Positions 24,320 through 34,075 of a stretch of DNA of 64,000 nucleotides are shown here, one piece after another. The position numbers and the translations under genes were made by a program. Every line of letters starts with the position of its first letter. Position 1 is the first letter of the stretch. The notes under the pieces are model-generated. The model was not told where the DNA came from. It was given only the letters and a program-made list of their open reading frames with translations, and made no database searches. The stretch is from CAWJLE01 sp963843645 (GTDB lineage Bacteria; Chloroflexota; Anaerolineae; DAOTYC01): contig CAWJLE010000003.1 of NCBI GenBank assembly GCA_963843645.1, positions 1,674,001 through 1,738,000 of the forward strand. Direction: 5' to 3'.

Positions 24320-25579
24320 ATGGGTCGATTTCAACACGAGCTCCCGGCCGAAGGACTTACGGCGGCCGAGATCAAGCTGAAACGCGGGTCCGTCGCTGTC
24401 CGCGGTGCGGAACCCGGAATTCCAGGCATCGTCTCGTTCGATGGCACGCTGGAGGTCACCACGCGCGGCAGTACGTTGCTCGTCAGCCAACCAGACCTCG
24501 ACGAAGCGAACGCCGAAGTCATTCTGCCCGCCACAGTGCGAAACTTGCGTTGTGCGACGGGCCACGGCGAGCTCCGCATCGAAGACGTGCAGGCCGACGT
24601 CCGCGCCACGACGGGCTGGGGCGACGTGATCCTGGCCCACAGCCGCGGTGCCGTCAAAGCCGAAACAGGCCTCGGCGCCGTCACCGTCTCCGCGTGGCTC
24701 GGCCCGCTGACCCTGGCCTCCGGCGCCGGCCGCATCCTAGTCGAGGGCGCCGAGGAAGACGTAAAGGCCACAACCGGCAAGGGCGACATCACCATCCGCG
24801 AGGCCGAGGGCCGGGTGGAGGCGCGCACAGGCATGGGCCATCTCGTCGCGGCAGGGTTGACCGGGGACACGACCCTGCAGACCGGCAAGGGTGACATCCT
24901 CGTGACGGAAATCGACGGCGCGCGCGTGGAAGTGCAGACCGGTCGCGGCGCGATTGCGCTCAGCGGCCGGCTCGCCGGCCTTAAGGCCCGCACCGGGGCC
25001 GGCGAAATCGTCTGCCGCTGTGCCCTAGGCGCGGGCGCCTACGACGTGAAGTCCGGCCATGGCGACGTTACGCTCGATCTGCCGGTGGACGCCGAGCTGC
25101 GCGTCGATGCTACCACGCGCCACGGCCACATCGAGAGCAACCTGCCCCTCGTCAAGGTCGGTGGCTACGGTCCGGAGGGCTACTTCGGACGACGCCTGGT
25201 GGGCGCCGTGGGCCACGCGGACGAAGCGCATCAGAGCCACGTTCTGATCACTGCCGGTCACGGCGACATTCGTATCTTCCGCCAGGCTGGGGTTGCCCCC
25301 ACGGCTCCGGCGACCGATGCTCGATCGGTGGCCGCCAGCGTCCGCGATGGCCGCGCCGACCCCACGGGCTCCACAACCGACGCCCAGTCCGCCGAAGCTG
25401 AACTCGTCGACACCAGCCCGGCTCCGCCGGGCGCTGCGCCACAGCCGGCCCCCGACCCGGACGACTCGACCGAATCCCCCGGCGAAGCCCCGGCGGAGGA
25501 TCCCGCCCTGGCCATACTCGAGGCGGTCAGTCGCGGGGAGGTCTCGGTCGAAGAGGCGCTGGCGCTGCTGCGGAAGTGA
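24320..25579 (+). CDS. DUF4097-type beta-repeat protein
   Basis: From ATG 24320 (AAGGAGGAT upstream; a GTG at 24296 adds only 8 residues) the 419-residue protein is mostly short beta-strand repeats of about 19 residues ending G-G-I/V (for example KATTGKGDITIREAEG, EARTGMGHLVAAG, LQTGKGDILVTEIDG). This is the left-handed beta-helix of DUF4097 adhesin-like proteins. A Pro/Ala-rich linker leads to a C-terminal helix pair AILEAVSRGEVSVEEALALL of the SHOCT-like or YvlB/LiaX type. There is no signal peptide. It forms a two-gene operon with the DUF2089 regulator; in related bacteria such pairs belong to envelope-stress circuits. Confidence 0.8.
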   Translation: MGRFQHELPAEGLTAAEIKLKRGSVAVRGAEPGIPGIVSFDGTLEVTTRGSTLLVSQPDLDEANAEVILPATVRNLRCATGHGELRIEDVQADVRATTGWGDVILAHSRGAVKAETGLGAVTVSAWLGPLTLASGAGRILVEGAEEDVKATTGKGDITIREAEGRVEARTGMGHLVAAGLTGDTTLQTGKGDILVTEIDGARVEVQTGRGAIALSGRLAGLKARTGAGEIVCRCALGAGAYDVKSGHGDVTLDLPVDAELRVDATTRHGHIESNLPLVKVGGYGPEGYFGRRLVGAVGHADEAHQSHVLITAGHGDIRIFRQAGVAPTAPATDARSVAASVRDGRADPTGSTTDAQSAEAELVDTSPAPPGAAPQPAPDPDDSTESPGEAPAEDPALAILEAVSRGEVSVEEALALLRK

Positions 25580-25603
25580 CCCGCCCACTCGACTGCTCGC
25601 AGA

Positions 25604-26590
25604 TCACGGGATGGGGCGCTCGGCCCGGTGTTGACGTCGGCCTTTGGTCCAGCGGGCGGCCAACCAGACGATGATGGCGAGCGGCACCAGGAACGGCAGC
25701 AGGATCACGGCCGCCCAGATGACGAAATTGGCCAGGAACCGTAGGATGACGAGCAGTGCGGCGCCGGCGTCGGTGAAGGTCTGGCCTGGAGTCCAGGCCG
25801 GAATTGGCGTCGGCGCGCCTCGCTCGGGCTCCAGCGTGATGCTGATGTTCGAGTACGCTGCCCGAGCCTGAAGGTACTGGAGCTTGCCTTTCACGTCTTC
25901 GATCTGCCCCTCGATCTGGCTCAGTTGCTGGTTGACCTCCAGGGCATCCTTGACGCTGGTCGCCTGGTCGAGGAAAGACCTGATGCGCGCGGCCGTCGCT
26001 TCCAGATTGCGCTGGCGCGACTGAAGATCCACGTACTGGTCGGTCACGTCCTGACCAGTCGCCTGCTCGCTCAGCACTTTGACCGCGAGCCCTCGCAGCC
26101 GCCTCAGCACCTGCTCGAAGGAGTCGACCGGCACGCTCAGCGTCATCGACGCCAGGCGATTCGAGTCCTCGTACCAGGTGCGCGAGTTGATGATGTAACC
26201 GTTGTACTCTGCGGCCAGCCCCGTCACGCCGTCGACTGCGTTGTCTGTATTCTGGACCTGCAGCGAGATCTCGGCATTCTTGATGATCTGACGCTGGAGT
26301 CCCGGCACCGTAATCGGGCCGGTGGGCAGCGGCGGCATGCCCTGTGTTGGCTGTATCTGCACAAGGCCACCCTCCATTGGCACGGCAGCCGGCGCACGGG
26401 TCATCTTGTCGAGCGCGATCTCGCCGGAAGGCGCCATGGTCGGGGCCGGCACCCCCGCCTCGTGGCTCAAGTTCTTTTCTGATGGCGCCCGGCTGAGGCT
26501 CGAGCTGCCGCAGGCGGCCAGCATCGCGACGATAGACAGGGCAATTACCGTGACAACGAGTCCTCGATGGACCTTCTTCGAATGCTTCAT
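25604..26590 (-). CDS. DUF4349 lipoprotein
   Basis: ATG 26590 opens a 328-residue protein with a basic start, a hydrophobic segment and a lipobox-like LAACGSSS. DUF4349 follows: QRQIIKNAEISLQVQNTDNAVD, GYIINSRTWYEDSNRLASMTLSVPVDSFEQVLRRLR, VTDQYVDLQSRQRNLEATAARI. Then comes a coiled-coil (NQQLSQIEGQIEDVKGKLQYL) and a C-terminal membrane segment followed by RWTKGRR. The layout is lipoprotein - periplasm-like domain - coiled coil - membrane anchor. The role is unknown. It is transcribed away from the methyltransferase gene. Confidence 0.85.
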   Translation of the reverse strand: MKHSKKVHRGLVVTVIALSIVAMLAACGSSSLSRAPSEKNLSHEAGVPAPTMAPSGEIALDKMTRAPAAVPMEGGLVQIQPTQGMPPLPTGPITVPGLQRQIIKNAEISLQVQNTDNAVDGVTGLAAEYNGYIINSRTWYEDSNRLASMTLSVPVDSFEQVLRRLRGLAVKVLSEQATGQDVTDQYVDLQSRQRNLEATAARIRSFLDQATSVKDALEVNQQLSQIEGQIEDVKGKLQYLQARAAYSNISITLEPERGAPTPIPAWTPGQTFTDAGAALLVILRFLANFVIWAAVILLPFLVPLAIIVWLAARWTKGRRQHRAERPIP

Positions 26591-26693
26591 CGCTGTTTCC
26601 CTCCGCTCGGTTGGGGATGATCCCAGGATTGTGGTCATCGACTATCAGACGCTGAGACAGGAGATTTCGTTCCGTTCCCTCTCGCGCGGACCT

Positions 26694-26722
26694 TTGACAA
26701 ATTCTCCCATCCAGAATAAGAT
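26694..26722 (+). promoter_or_regulatory. Promoter of the methyltransferase gene
   Basis: TTGACA (26694-26699), 17 bp, TAAGAT (26717-26722), 34 bp upstream of ATG 26757. Confidence 0.7.
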
Positions 26723-26756
26723 TGGCGAAGTCACACCGGCGGCGAGGGATTCCACG

Positions 26757-27587
26757 ATGACGGCGGATCAGTCTGAGGACAAGGCAATCACCCTGGGACA
26801 TCCCAGCTACGTCTGGCGCTTTGGCCAGGACCGCCGGCTGGACCTCATGCGCCGCCACGCGAAGCTGGATGGCCGGCGCATCCTCGATGTGGGTTGTGGA
26901 TTGGGGATGTACGTCCGCCGCTTCCGAGCCTTCAGCACCGAGGTATACGGTGTAGACGTGGACCCGGAGAAGGTGGCCCAGGCCGGCCGCGAACTGCCCA
27001 ATATCCGGACCGCCCCTGCCGAAGCGTTGCCGTATCGTGACGGTTACTTCGACGTGGTGCTGCTGCACGAAGTATTGGAGCACGTCACAGACGACCGCCA
27101 GTCGCTGGCCGAAGCGCTGCGGGTGACAGATCGAGGTGGTCGGGTGCTGGTGTTCGTGCCCAACCGCTGGTACCCTTTCGAGACGCACGGCGCCTATTGG
27201 CGTGGGCACTATCATTTCGGCAACATCCCGTTCGTCAACTACCTGCCCAACCGCTGGCGGAACCGATTGGCGCCCCACGTGCGCATCTATTCCGGCGCAG
27301 ACCTGCGACGACTGGTCGAAGGTCTGCCCGGCCGCATCGTGTATCACACGCAGATCTATCCCGGCTTCGACAACGTCGTCTCCCGGCGGCCCCGACTGGG
27401 CGCCTGGCTGCGCCGCGTCACCTACACCTTCGAGCACACCCCGCTGCGCGCCTTCGGTCTATCACATTTCCTGGTCATCGAGAAGGCTGAGTATTTGCGG
27501 TTTCGTTTCTTTTCTGATACAGTTGCCGTGAGTACCGTTTCGCGATTGGAGTCACCACTACATGGATCCTGTCCTCACCGCGCGTAG
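26757..27587 (+). CDS. Class I SAM-dependent methyltransferase
   Basis: The 276-residue protein has a Rossmann-type methyltransferase domain (Methyltransf_11): motif I ILDVGCGLGMYVRRF near residue 42, the acidic loop YGVDVDPEKV, motif post-I APAEALPYRDGYFDVVLLHEVLEH, and later GGRVLVFVPNRWYPFETHG. The second half (HFGNIPFVNYLP, RRPRLGAWLRRV) resembles methyltransferases acting on lipid or glycan intermediates. Substrate is unknown. The end overlaps the start of the penicillin-binding protein gene by 26 bp, so the two may be co-transcribed. Confidence 0.8.
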   Translation: MTADQSEDKAITLGHPSYVWRFGQDRRLDLMRRHAKLDGRRILDVGCGLGMYVRRFRAFSTEVYGVDVDPEKVAQAGRELPNIRTAPAEALPYRDGYFDVVLLHEVLEHVTDDRQSLAEALRVTDRGGRVLVFVPNRWYPFETHGAYWRGHYHFGNIPFVNYLPNRWRNRLAPHVRIYSGADLRRLVEGLPGRIVYHTQIYPGFDNVVSRRPRLGAWLRRVTYTFEHTPLRAFGLSHFLVIEKAEYLRFRFFSDTVAVSTVSRLESPLHGSCPHRA

Positions 27588-30500
27588 ATTGCGGCGGCAC
27601 CGCTCGCACCGGGGGCCGAATTGGCTGTTCCGCATCACCGGTGGATGCTTCTCCTTTGTTCTCATTACTTTCGTGATCCTCGTCCTGACTGGACTGGGCG
27701 CCGTCGTCGGCGTGTACGCTTACTACGCCAAGGACTTGCCGGACCCGCAGAAGATCGAGACTCAGCAGGAGAAGTTCGAAACCACCAAGCTGTACGACCG
27801 TACCGGACAACACTTGTTGTACGAGATCTTCGACCCACGACGCGGCGACCGCACGATCGTCCCCCTCAACGAGATCCCGCTCTACCTGCGCGAGGCGACC
27901 ATCGCCTCCGAGGACCGAACGTTCTACGAGAACCCCGGCTTCGACATTCGCGGCATGTTCCGCGCCTGGTCTCCAACCTGACCGGCGGCACGACGCAGGG
28001 CGGCAGCTCCATCACCCAGCAACTGGTCAAGGGCGTCCTGATCGCGCCCGAAGAGCGCTACCAGGCCCTGTATTCCCGCAAGATCAAAGAGACCATCATG
28101 GCCGTCGGAAATCTCGCGCCGGTATCCGGGCCGAGAAGGCAAGGACAAGATCCTGGAGTGGTACCTCAACAATATTTTCTATGGCAACCTGGCGTACGGT
28201 GCGGAGGCTGCAGCGCGCGTCTACTTCAATAAGCACGTGCAGGAGCTCGATCCTGGCCGAGTGCGCCATGCTGACCGCCATTCCACAGTACCCCGGCCTC
28301 AACCCCATCGACTCGCCGCAAGAAGCCAAGAAGCGCCAGGGCGTGGTCCTCGACTCGATGGTCACGGCCGGATACATCACCCGGCAGAGGCCGACGCCGC
28401 CTTCAAAGAGGAGCTGAAGTCCACCGCCTTGCAGGAGCGACTTCGACATCCTGGCGCCGCATTTCTCCATGTACGTACGCAAGCTGCTCGAAGACCAGTT
28501 CGGCGCTGATCTGGTTTACCGGGGCGGGCTTAAAGGTGTACACCACGTTCGACCTGGACCTGCAGAACGAAGGCCGAAGAATCGGTCACCACCAACATCA
28601 AGGAGCTGCAAGAGGACAAGAAGATCGATCACAACGTGTCCAACGGCGCCCTGGTGGCCATTCGTCCCAGCACCGGGGAGATTCTGGCCATGGTGGGCAG
28701 CGCCGACTACTGGAACAAGAAGATCGACGGCAACGTGAACGTGGCCCTCGCCGAGCGGCAACCCGGTTCAGCCTTCAAGCTGTTCACCTATATCACTGCT
28801 TTGTCCCAGGGTCACACCGCCGCCGAGATGATCATGGACGTGCGCACCTGCCCCAATCCGCAGGACCCGTCCTGGTGCCCGGAGAACTACGACCGCAAAT
28901 ATCACGGTCCGGTGCGCATCCGCAACGCTTTCGCCCGGTCCTACAACATCCCGGCCGTGAAGGTGCTGGATATGGCCGGCGTCGGCAACGTCATCAAGAC
29001 GGCGCACCGAATGGGCATCGATACGCTCAACCGCGACCTCGACTACTACGGTCTCAGCCTGACCCTGGGTGGCGGCGAGATCCGACTGATCGATATGACC
29101 TACTGCGTACGGCGTGGTGGCGAACAACGGCGTCATGGCCGGGCAGCCGATTCCGCCCGAGAAGCAGCGCCCCGGTTACCGCGAATTGGATCCGGTCTCT
29201 ATCCTCCGTGTGGAGGACTCCAGCGGCAAGATCCTCTGGGACTACCGTTACCCAGACAATCGGCAGGTGGTCTCGCCGCAGATCTGCTACATGATCGACA
29301 GCATCCTGTCCGACAACAATGCGCGCGCTCCGGCATTCGGGTCCAACAGCGCGCTGAAACTGAGCCGGCAGGCAGCGGCGAAGACCGGCACGACCAACGA
29401 CTACAAGGATGCGTGGACCATCGGCTTCACGCCCGACCTGGTGACCGGCGTGTGGGTGGGCAACAGCGACAATGCCTCTATGGACCGCGTGGCCGGCTCA
29501 CTGGGTGCGGCGCCCATCTGGCACGATTTCATGGAAGCAGCCCTGAAAGACACGCCGGTGCACAACTTCCAGCGCCCGCCCGGCCTGGAAGACGTGGAAG
29601 TATGTGCGATTTCCGGCCTGCTGCCGACTGAGAACTGCCCCAACAGGGTACGCGAGACGTTCATCGCCGGCACTGCCCCGACCACGTTCTGCAACATCCA
29701 CCAGAAGTTCCGAGTGAATCGCGAGACCGGCAAGCTGGCGACGATTTACACGCCGCCGGAGAAGGTTGAGGAGCGGGTCTACGAGATTTACCCGCCCGAG
29801 GCCGCCGACTGGATCGCCAGGAGAACAACATCCCTCAGCCCCCGACGGAGTACGATGACATTACCGGTGCGGGGCCCGGTGATCGGCGACGTGGGCATCA
29901 TCCAGCCCAACCCCTACGCTTACGTCAAGGGCATGGTCACCATCACCGGCACGGTCAAGCCGCCCGACATGAGGCTGTGGCGCCTGGAATACGGCGAGGG
30001 ACTGAACCCGTCCTCGTGGACGCAGATCGGCGGCGACCACAACAATCCCGTGGACAACGGTTACCTGGAAACGTGGGACGTATCCGGTCTGGCGGGACTG
30101 TACACGCTCCAGCTGACCGCCGTCGATGGTGCGCAGCAGGCCCGGCAGTCCACGATCCAGGTCACTGTGGACAACGTGCCGCCCGAGGTCACGGTCGGCC
30201 ATCCGGAGGAGATGGCGGGGTACTCGCAAGAAGGCGACGAATACGTCAACATTCAGGCCGACGCCACCGACAACGTGTCTATGAAGCGCGTCGACTTCTA
30301 CGTGGACGACAAGAAGATCGCCTCGACCACGATCGCGCCGTTCAACCAGAAGTGGGTCATCAAGATGAAGGACCTGAAGATCAAGCCGGGCAAGTGGATC
30401 AGCTTCACCGAGTCCTTCACCGACGATCAGGGTATCCACATCGACCGCACAATTCCCATGACGGCGGAGATTCTGGATCCGTCCGGCATCACCGTGACGC

Positions 30501-30823
30501 AGGTCTTCTCGAACGGTCTGAGCGTCATTTCCGGGACCACCACGATCACGGAAGTGCACACGATCCACGTAGTCGCCATCGACCAGGCCGGCAACGAAAT
30601 GGAAAGCGATCGCGTCCACATCCTCGTGTCGCACAAGCCAAAGGACGAAGACAAGGACAAACCCACTCCCACGCCGGCTGTGCCGTCGGCCATGCCGACG
30701 CCATCCGCCCCACTGAACAGCCAGCCGGGGGCCGATGTCACGGATCGTTCGCGATCGGTCGCCCAGGCCGATTCGCCCGGCCCAGCCACCGGTCCGCCGC
30801 GTGCCCGCGCGCCGGCAGGCTAA
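27562..30823 (+). CDS. Class A penicillin-binding protein (PBP1A-like), multiply frameshifted
   Basis: Starting at ATG 27562, a basic N-terminus and one membrane helix lead to the glycosyltransferase domain (ATIASEDRTFYENPGFD, TQGGSSITQQLVKG, LNNIFYGNLAYGAEAAARVYF). The transpeptidase domain carries all three active-site motifs: the serine in QPGSAFKLFTY, SYN in ARSYNIPAV and KTGT in AAAKTGTTNDYKD. A 300-residue Pro/Thr-rich tail with beta-sandwich features (VTVDNVPPEVTVGHPEE) follows. At least seven one-base shifts are required, most between 27.97 and 28.57 kb, one near 29.1 kb and probably one near 29.82 kb. Since all motifs survive, sequencing error is likely. The enzyme would polymerise and cross-link glycan strands. 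Confidence 0.85.
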
Positions 30824-30827
30824 ACAG

Positions 30828-30868
30828 AGCGACTGCGCGGAGGCTTCGAAAACCTCCGCGCAGTCGCT
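30828..30868. terminator. Hairpin terminator after the PBP gene
   Basis: AGCGACTGCGCGGAGG (30828-30843) and its exact reverse complement (30853-30868) form a perfect 16-bp stem five bases after the stop. Only TTTG follows. Confidence 0.75.
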
Positions 30869-31089
30869 TTGACAGGCCGGGGCGTCCGTCTATAATGAAA
30901 CCTGAAAAATGAAGCATCTACCCGGGCCCCTGACGGAAGTCTCCGCATCTGATGTAGTTCGGTTGTTTCTGAACCACGCCGCACGCATCGACATCGCATT
31001 GACACGTCGAGTATAGTGTCGATATCCTGTGGAAGCACCGCCGCATTTACTCAGCTCCGGCCACCGCCGTCTCGCGAGGGAACGTCTAA

Positions 31090-31791
31090 ATGAGCTATCA
31101 CATTCTGCTGGTGGATGATGACGCGCTGATGCGCCGCAGCCTGACCTTCAATCTGGAAAAAGCCGGGCACCAGGTCAGCGCAGCAGCCAGCGCAGAAGAC
31201 GCGCTGACACAAGCCCGCTACAGCCGCCCGGACGTCGTCCTTCTGGACATCGGACTGCCTGGCATGGATGGGCTCGAAGCGCTGCGCCGCTTCCAGAGCG
31301 ATTTGGGCGTGCCGGTCATCTTCGTGTCTGCCCGCCGCCGCGAGCTGGACCAGGTCCTGGGCCTGGAAATGGGCGCCGACGATTATGTCACCAAGCCGTT
31401 CGACGTGGACGTCCTTCTGGCGCGGATCAAGGCCGTGCTGCGACGCACGCAATCGCAGTCGCCGTCCGCTCTACCGACCAATGCGACGTTGAACGTCGGC
31501 GACCTCTCCATCGACCCGGCCGCCCACGTGGTTCTTCTCCGCGGGCAGCCGGTCGACCTCACTCCCCGGGAATTCGCCCTGCTGCAGGCCCTGGCAGCCG
31601 AACCGGGGCGCGTGCTGTCCGTAGACGAGCTGCTGTCTCGCGCGTGGGGACCCGAATACGCGGGTGAGCCCCAGGTGGTGTACGTTCACATCCGCTGGCT
31701 GCGCGAGAAGCTGGAGGAGGACCCTCAACACCCGCACCGAATCGTGACCGTCAGGGGAGTCGGGTACAAGCTGGAACCTCAGGAAGGTTAG
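31090..31791 (+). CDS. OmpR/PhoB-family response regulator
   Basis: The 233-residue protein has a receiver domain: acidic pair in LLVDDDALM, phosphorylation aspartate in VVLLDIGLPGMDG (about residue 54), threonine/serine switch in VIFVSARR and the conserved lysine in DYVTKPFD. A winged-helix DNA-binding domain follows (VDLTPREFALLQALAAEPGRVLSVDELLSRAWG, YVHIRWLREKLEEDP, TVRGVGYKL). Regulators of this kind bind direct repeats spaced 11 bp. Three such arrays lie just downstream (33290, 33678, 34076) and are its likely targets. The kinase gene starts 7 bp after its stop. Confidence 0.93.
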   Translation: MSYHILLVDDDALMRRSLTFNLEKAGHQVSAAASAEDALTQARYSRPDVVLLDIGLPGMDGLEALRRFQSDLGVPVIFVSARRRELDQVLGLEMGADDYVTKPFDVDVLLARIKAVLRRTQSQSPSALPTNATLNVGDLSIDPAAHVVLLRGQPVDLTPREFALLQALAAEPGRVLSVDELLSRAWGPEYAGEPQVVYVHIRWLREKLEEDPQHPHRIVTVRGVGYKLEPQEG

Positions 31792-31798
31792 ATTTCGT

Positions 31799-33234
31799 AT
31801 GTTCAGGACTTTGCGGGGGCGTCTCGTCCTCAGTCACCTCGTTCCGATGCTCATCATCATGCCTTTGCTTGGCATCGCCCTCGTGTATCTTCTCGAAACG
31901 AAAGTGGTCGTGGCGGGCTTGACGCGCGAGCTCACCGGGGAGGCCATGGCGCTGGGCGAACTGGCGGCGGAACGACCCGCCGTTTGGACTGATCCAAAGC
32001 TGGCCCAGACCTTCGTCGATCGGCTCAGCCCCTATCGAACGGCTCGCGTCATGCTCGTGGGCACGGACCAGCGTATCCTGGCGTCGAGCGCCACTGCGAG
32101 CGGGGACCGCCCAGGGTCAGCGGCTGAACACTACGGAGGTCGCCCAGGCGCTGGCCGGAGACATCGTCGCCAAAACGGACTACAGCCAGCGCCTCCAGTT
32201 CGAGCGCGCCGACGTGCTCGTTCCGGTCAGAGCGCCGGACCAGCACATTCTGGGCGTGATTCGCCTGAGCTATCCCCTGGAAGCGATCCAGTCCCGCGTC
32301 AGAGACCTGCGCCTGCTCATTCTGGCGGTCCTGGCCATCGGGCTCGTCCTTGGTTCGGGGCTTGGTCTGCTCCTCGCGATGAACCTGGAACGGCCTCTGC
32401 AGCAGGTCACGCTGGCCGTCGACGATCTCGCGCGGGGCGACTACCGTGCAGCACTTTCGGAGCGCGGTCCGGCGGAGATGAGTCTCCTGGCGCGCGCCAT
32501 CAACACCCTCACCCAACGCCTGCACACCCTGGAAGATTCGCGCCGCCTCTTGCTGGCCAATCTGGTCCACGAGTTGGGTCGCCCATTGGGGGCCTTGTCC
32601 TCCGGCACCCAGGCTCTGCTCAACGGCGCGGACGAGGACCCTGCGCTGCGCCGCGAGCTGCTGCAGGGCATGGAAGCCGAGCTGAAACGGCTGCGCAGTC
32701 TGACGGACGACCTGACACAGTTGCACGGCCAGGTGCTGGGCTCCCTGGAGCTGAAGCGCCGGCCCACGTCGCTATCGGATTGGCTCCCACCGCTGGTGGC
32801 GCCCTGGCGCGAATCCGCACTCGAGAACGGCCTGCAGTGGGAGGCCGAGATTGCGCCGAACCTGCCCGTTCTGGAAATCGACCCGGAGCGTCTGGGTCAG
32901 GCCGTCGGCAATCTCCTCAGCAATGCGATCAAGTACACCCCGAGGGGTGGGGTAGTCACCGTCGGTGCGGCCGCAGAAGCGCAGGAAGTCTGCCTCTGGG
33001 TCGGCGATACCGGACTGGGTATCCCTCTGGACGAGCAAAAGCAGAATCTTCACCCCGTTCTTTCGGGGCAAAAAGGCCCACCGCTTCCCCCAGGGCATGG
33101 GCCTCGGCCTGAGCATCGCGCGCGACGTCGTTACGGCGCACAACGGCAGGCTCGACCTGGAAAGCACCCCCGGCCACGGTAGCCGCTTTACCATCAGGCT
33201 GCCCGCCGCACGCGGGCTGGAATTCCCCGTATGA
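31799..33234 (+). CDS. Membrane sensor histidine kinase, two frameshifts
   Basis: From ATG 31799 the protein has a first membrane helix (LVLSHLVPMLIIMPLLGIALVYLL), an extracytoplasmic sensor region and, after a one-base shift near 32105, the second helix (LLILAVLAIGLVLGSGLGLLL). A HAMP linker, the phosphoacceptor histidine in LLLANLVHELGRPLGAL, the N-box NLLSNAIKYTPRGG and the G1 box DTGLGIP follow. A second shift near 33045 is needed to reach FTPFFRG and the G2 box GMGLGLSIARDVV. It pairs with the OmpR-type regulator 7 bp upstream. It is probably functional, with the shifts being errors. Confidence 0.85.
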
Positions 33235-33238
33235 AAAC

Positions 33239-33273
33239 CAGGCGGCCCTGGGGTCCCAGTCCTCGGGCCGCCT
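33239..33273 (+). terminator. Hairpin after the histidine kinase gene
   Basis: AGGCGGCCC and GGGCCGCCT flank a 16-nt loop just after the kinase stop. The T run is weak. It separates the two-component operon from the first CTTAAG array. Confidence 0.5.
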
Positions 33274-33289
33274 GTCGATCAGCCCTTTC

Positions 33290-33356
33290 CTTAAACTTAG
33301 CTTAAGACAATCCCTAAGACCACTTAAAGACCTAGACTCCCTCAACGTGCTAATCT
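33290..33356 (+). promoter_or_regulatory. CTTAAG array 1 (11-bp period) and promoter of the 33425 gene
   Basis: Four consecutive 11-bp units start at 33290, 33301, 33312 and 33323: CTTAAACTTAG, CTTAAGACAAT, CCCTAAGACCA, CTTAAAGACCT. After 22 more bases comes TAATCT (33351-33356), a -10-like hexamer, and no -35 hexamer is present. This is the layout of an activator-dependent promoter bound by an OmpR/PhoB-type regulator. Units 1, 2 and 4 are the conserved ones. Confidence 0.7.
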
Positions 33357-33424
33357 TATGTCCAGAACATTAGCGCTGTTCCGTGGCGCGGAGGTCCCGC
33401 GCGGGAAGCGGTTGAGGTGACGCT

Positions 33425-33637
33425 ATGTCTGCAGGATACGCAGGTCCACTATTGCTCAGCCTGCTAATCGGGTTGTTGGTGGCGCTCGTCGCGTGGGGCT
33501 TCCAGCGCGTGCGGGCCCGCCAGACGCTGTGTGCTGAGCCCGATTGGCGCGACGACGTCCTGGTTGGGACACTGATTCTGGCTGCTTTTGCAGTGGGTAT
33601 TTTTCTGACGTACGCACTGTTAAGCTTGTTCGTGTGA
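33425..33637 (+). CDS. Small two-helix membrane protein A
   Basis: The 70-residue protein has a first helix LLLSLLIGLLVALVAWGF, a basic-acidic loop RVRARQTLCAEPDWRDDVL and a second helix VGTLILAAFAVGIFLTYALLSLF. It is a paralogue of the gene at 33836: both have LL-LLIG-LVALV-WG, a loop containing D-W-D, and T-LILA-FA---LTY-LL. ATG 33425 follows GAGGTGACGCT. It lies directly downstream of a CTTAAG array, so it is probably switched on by the neighbouring two-component system. Function is unknown; stress-related membrane effector or sensor partner are both possible. Confidence 0.7.
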   Translation: MSAGYAGPLLLSLLIGLLVALVAWGFQRVRARQTLCAEPDWRDDVLVGTLILAAFAVGIFLTYALLSLFV

Positions 33638-33677
33638 CGGGGCGAGAAAACAGATCAAATCGCAGCCTTCGTCGTGG

Positions 33678-33744
33678 CTTAAGATTCCCTTAAGTTAGCG
33701 CACCAGCAACCTTAAGGACTAAGATCGTCCCGCCGTGTTACGAT
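33678..33744 (+). promoter_or_regulatory. CTTAAG array 2 (11-bp period) and promoter of the 33836 gene
   Basis: Units start at 33678, 33689, 33700 and 33711: CTTAAGATTCC, CTTAAGTTAGC, GCACCAGCAAC, CTTAAGGACTA. Units 1, 2 and 4 have a perfect CTTAAG. TACGAT (33739-33744) lies 22 bases after the last hexamer, the same distance as in array 1. Confidence 0.72.
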
Positions 33745-33835
33745 CATAGTGGTAGGTCGAGCGATTCTTCTTTGGTTCGAATCCAGTCGTAAGGAAACGC
33801 TCCAATCCGAGGAAAGTCGGATCTGGACCGAGGTT

Positions 33836-34054
33836 ATGATGATGTCCACCTTGCTCGCGGTGCCGCTGCTGCTGTGCGTGCTGATCGGCGCGTTGCTGGT
33901 CCTGGTCGGGTGGGGCTGGCGGCACCAGTATGCGCGCCAGGGTTCCGATGCCGGGATCGATTGGCACGACGGTCTTCTGCTGGGGATGCTGATTCTTGCC
34001 GGCTTTGCGGGCGCGGTCTGGCTGACGTACATGCTGCTCGGGCTGGTGATCTGA
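33836..34054 (+). CDS. Small two-helix membrane protein B
   Basis: The protein starts in a run of ATG codons (33836, 33839, 33842) and has about 72 residues: helix one LAVPLLLCVLIGALLVLVGWGW, loop RHQYARQGSDAGIDWHDG, helix two LLLGMLILAGFAGAVWLTYMLLGLV. It is a clear paralogue of the 33425 protein in length, topology and loop position. It follows CTTAAG array 2 and is likely co-regulated. Upstream in-frame codons back to 33749 cover promoter sequence and are not used. Confidence 0.68.
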   Translation: MMMSTLLAVPLLLCVLIGALLVLVGWGWRHQYARQGSDAGIDWHDGLLLGMLILAGFAGAVWLTYMLLGLVI

Positions 34055-34075
34055 AGTCGCCGCGCGCTTGGTCCA

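Noticed and set aside
33678..33744. CTTAAG boxes as restriction-site-like palindromes or terminators
   Set aside because: The exact 11-bp spacing, three-fold recurrence and constant distance to a -10 hexamer fit direct-repeat regulator sites better; no stem-loop with a T run is formed.
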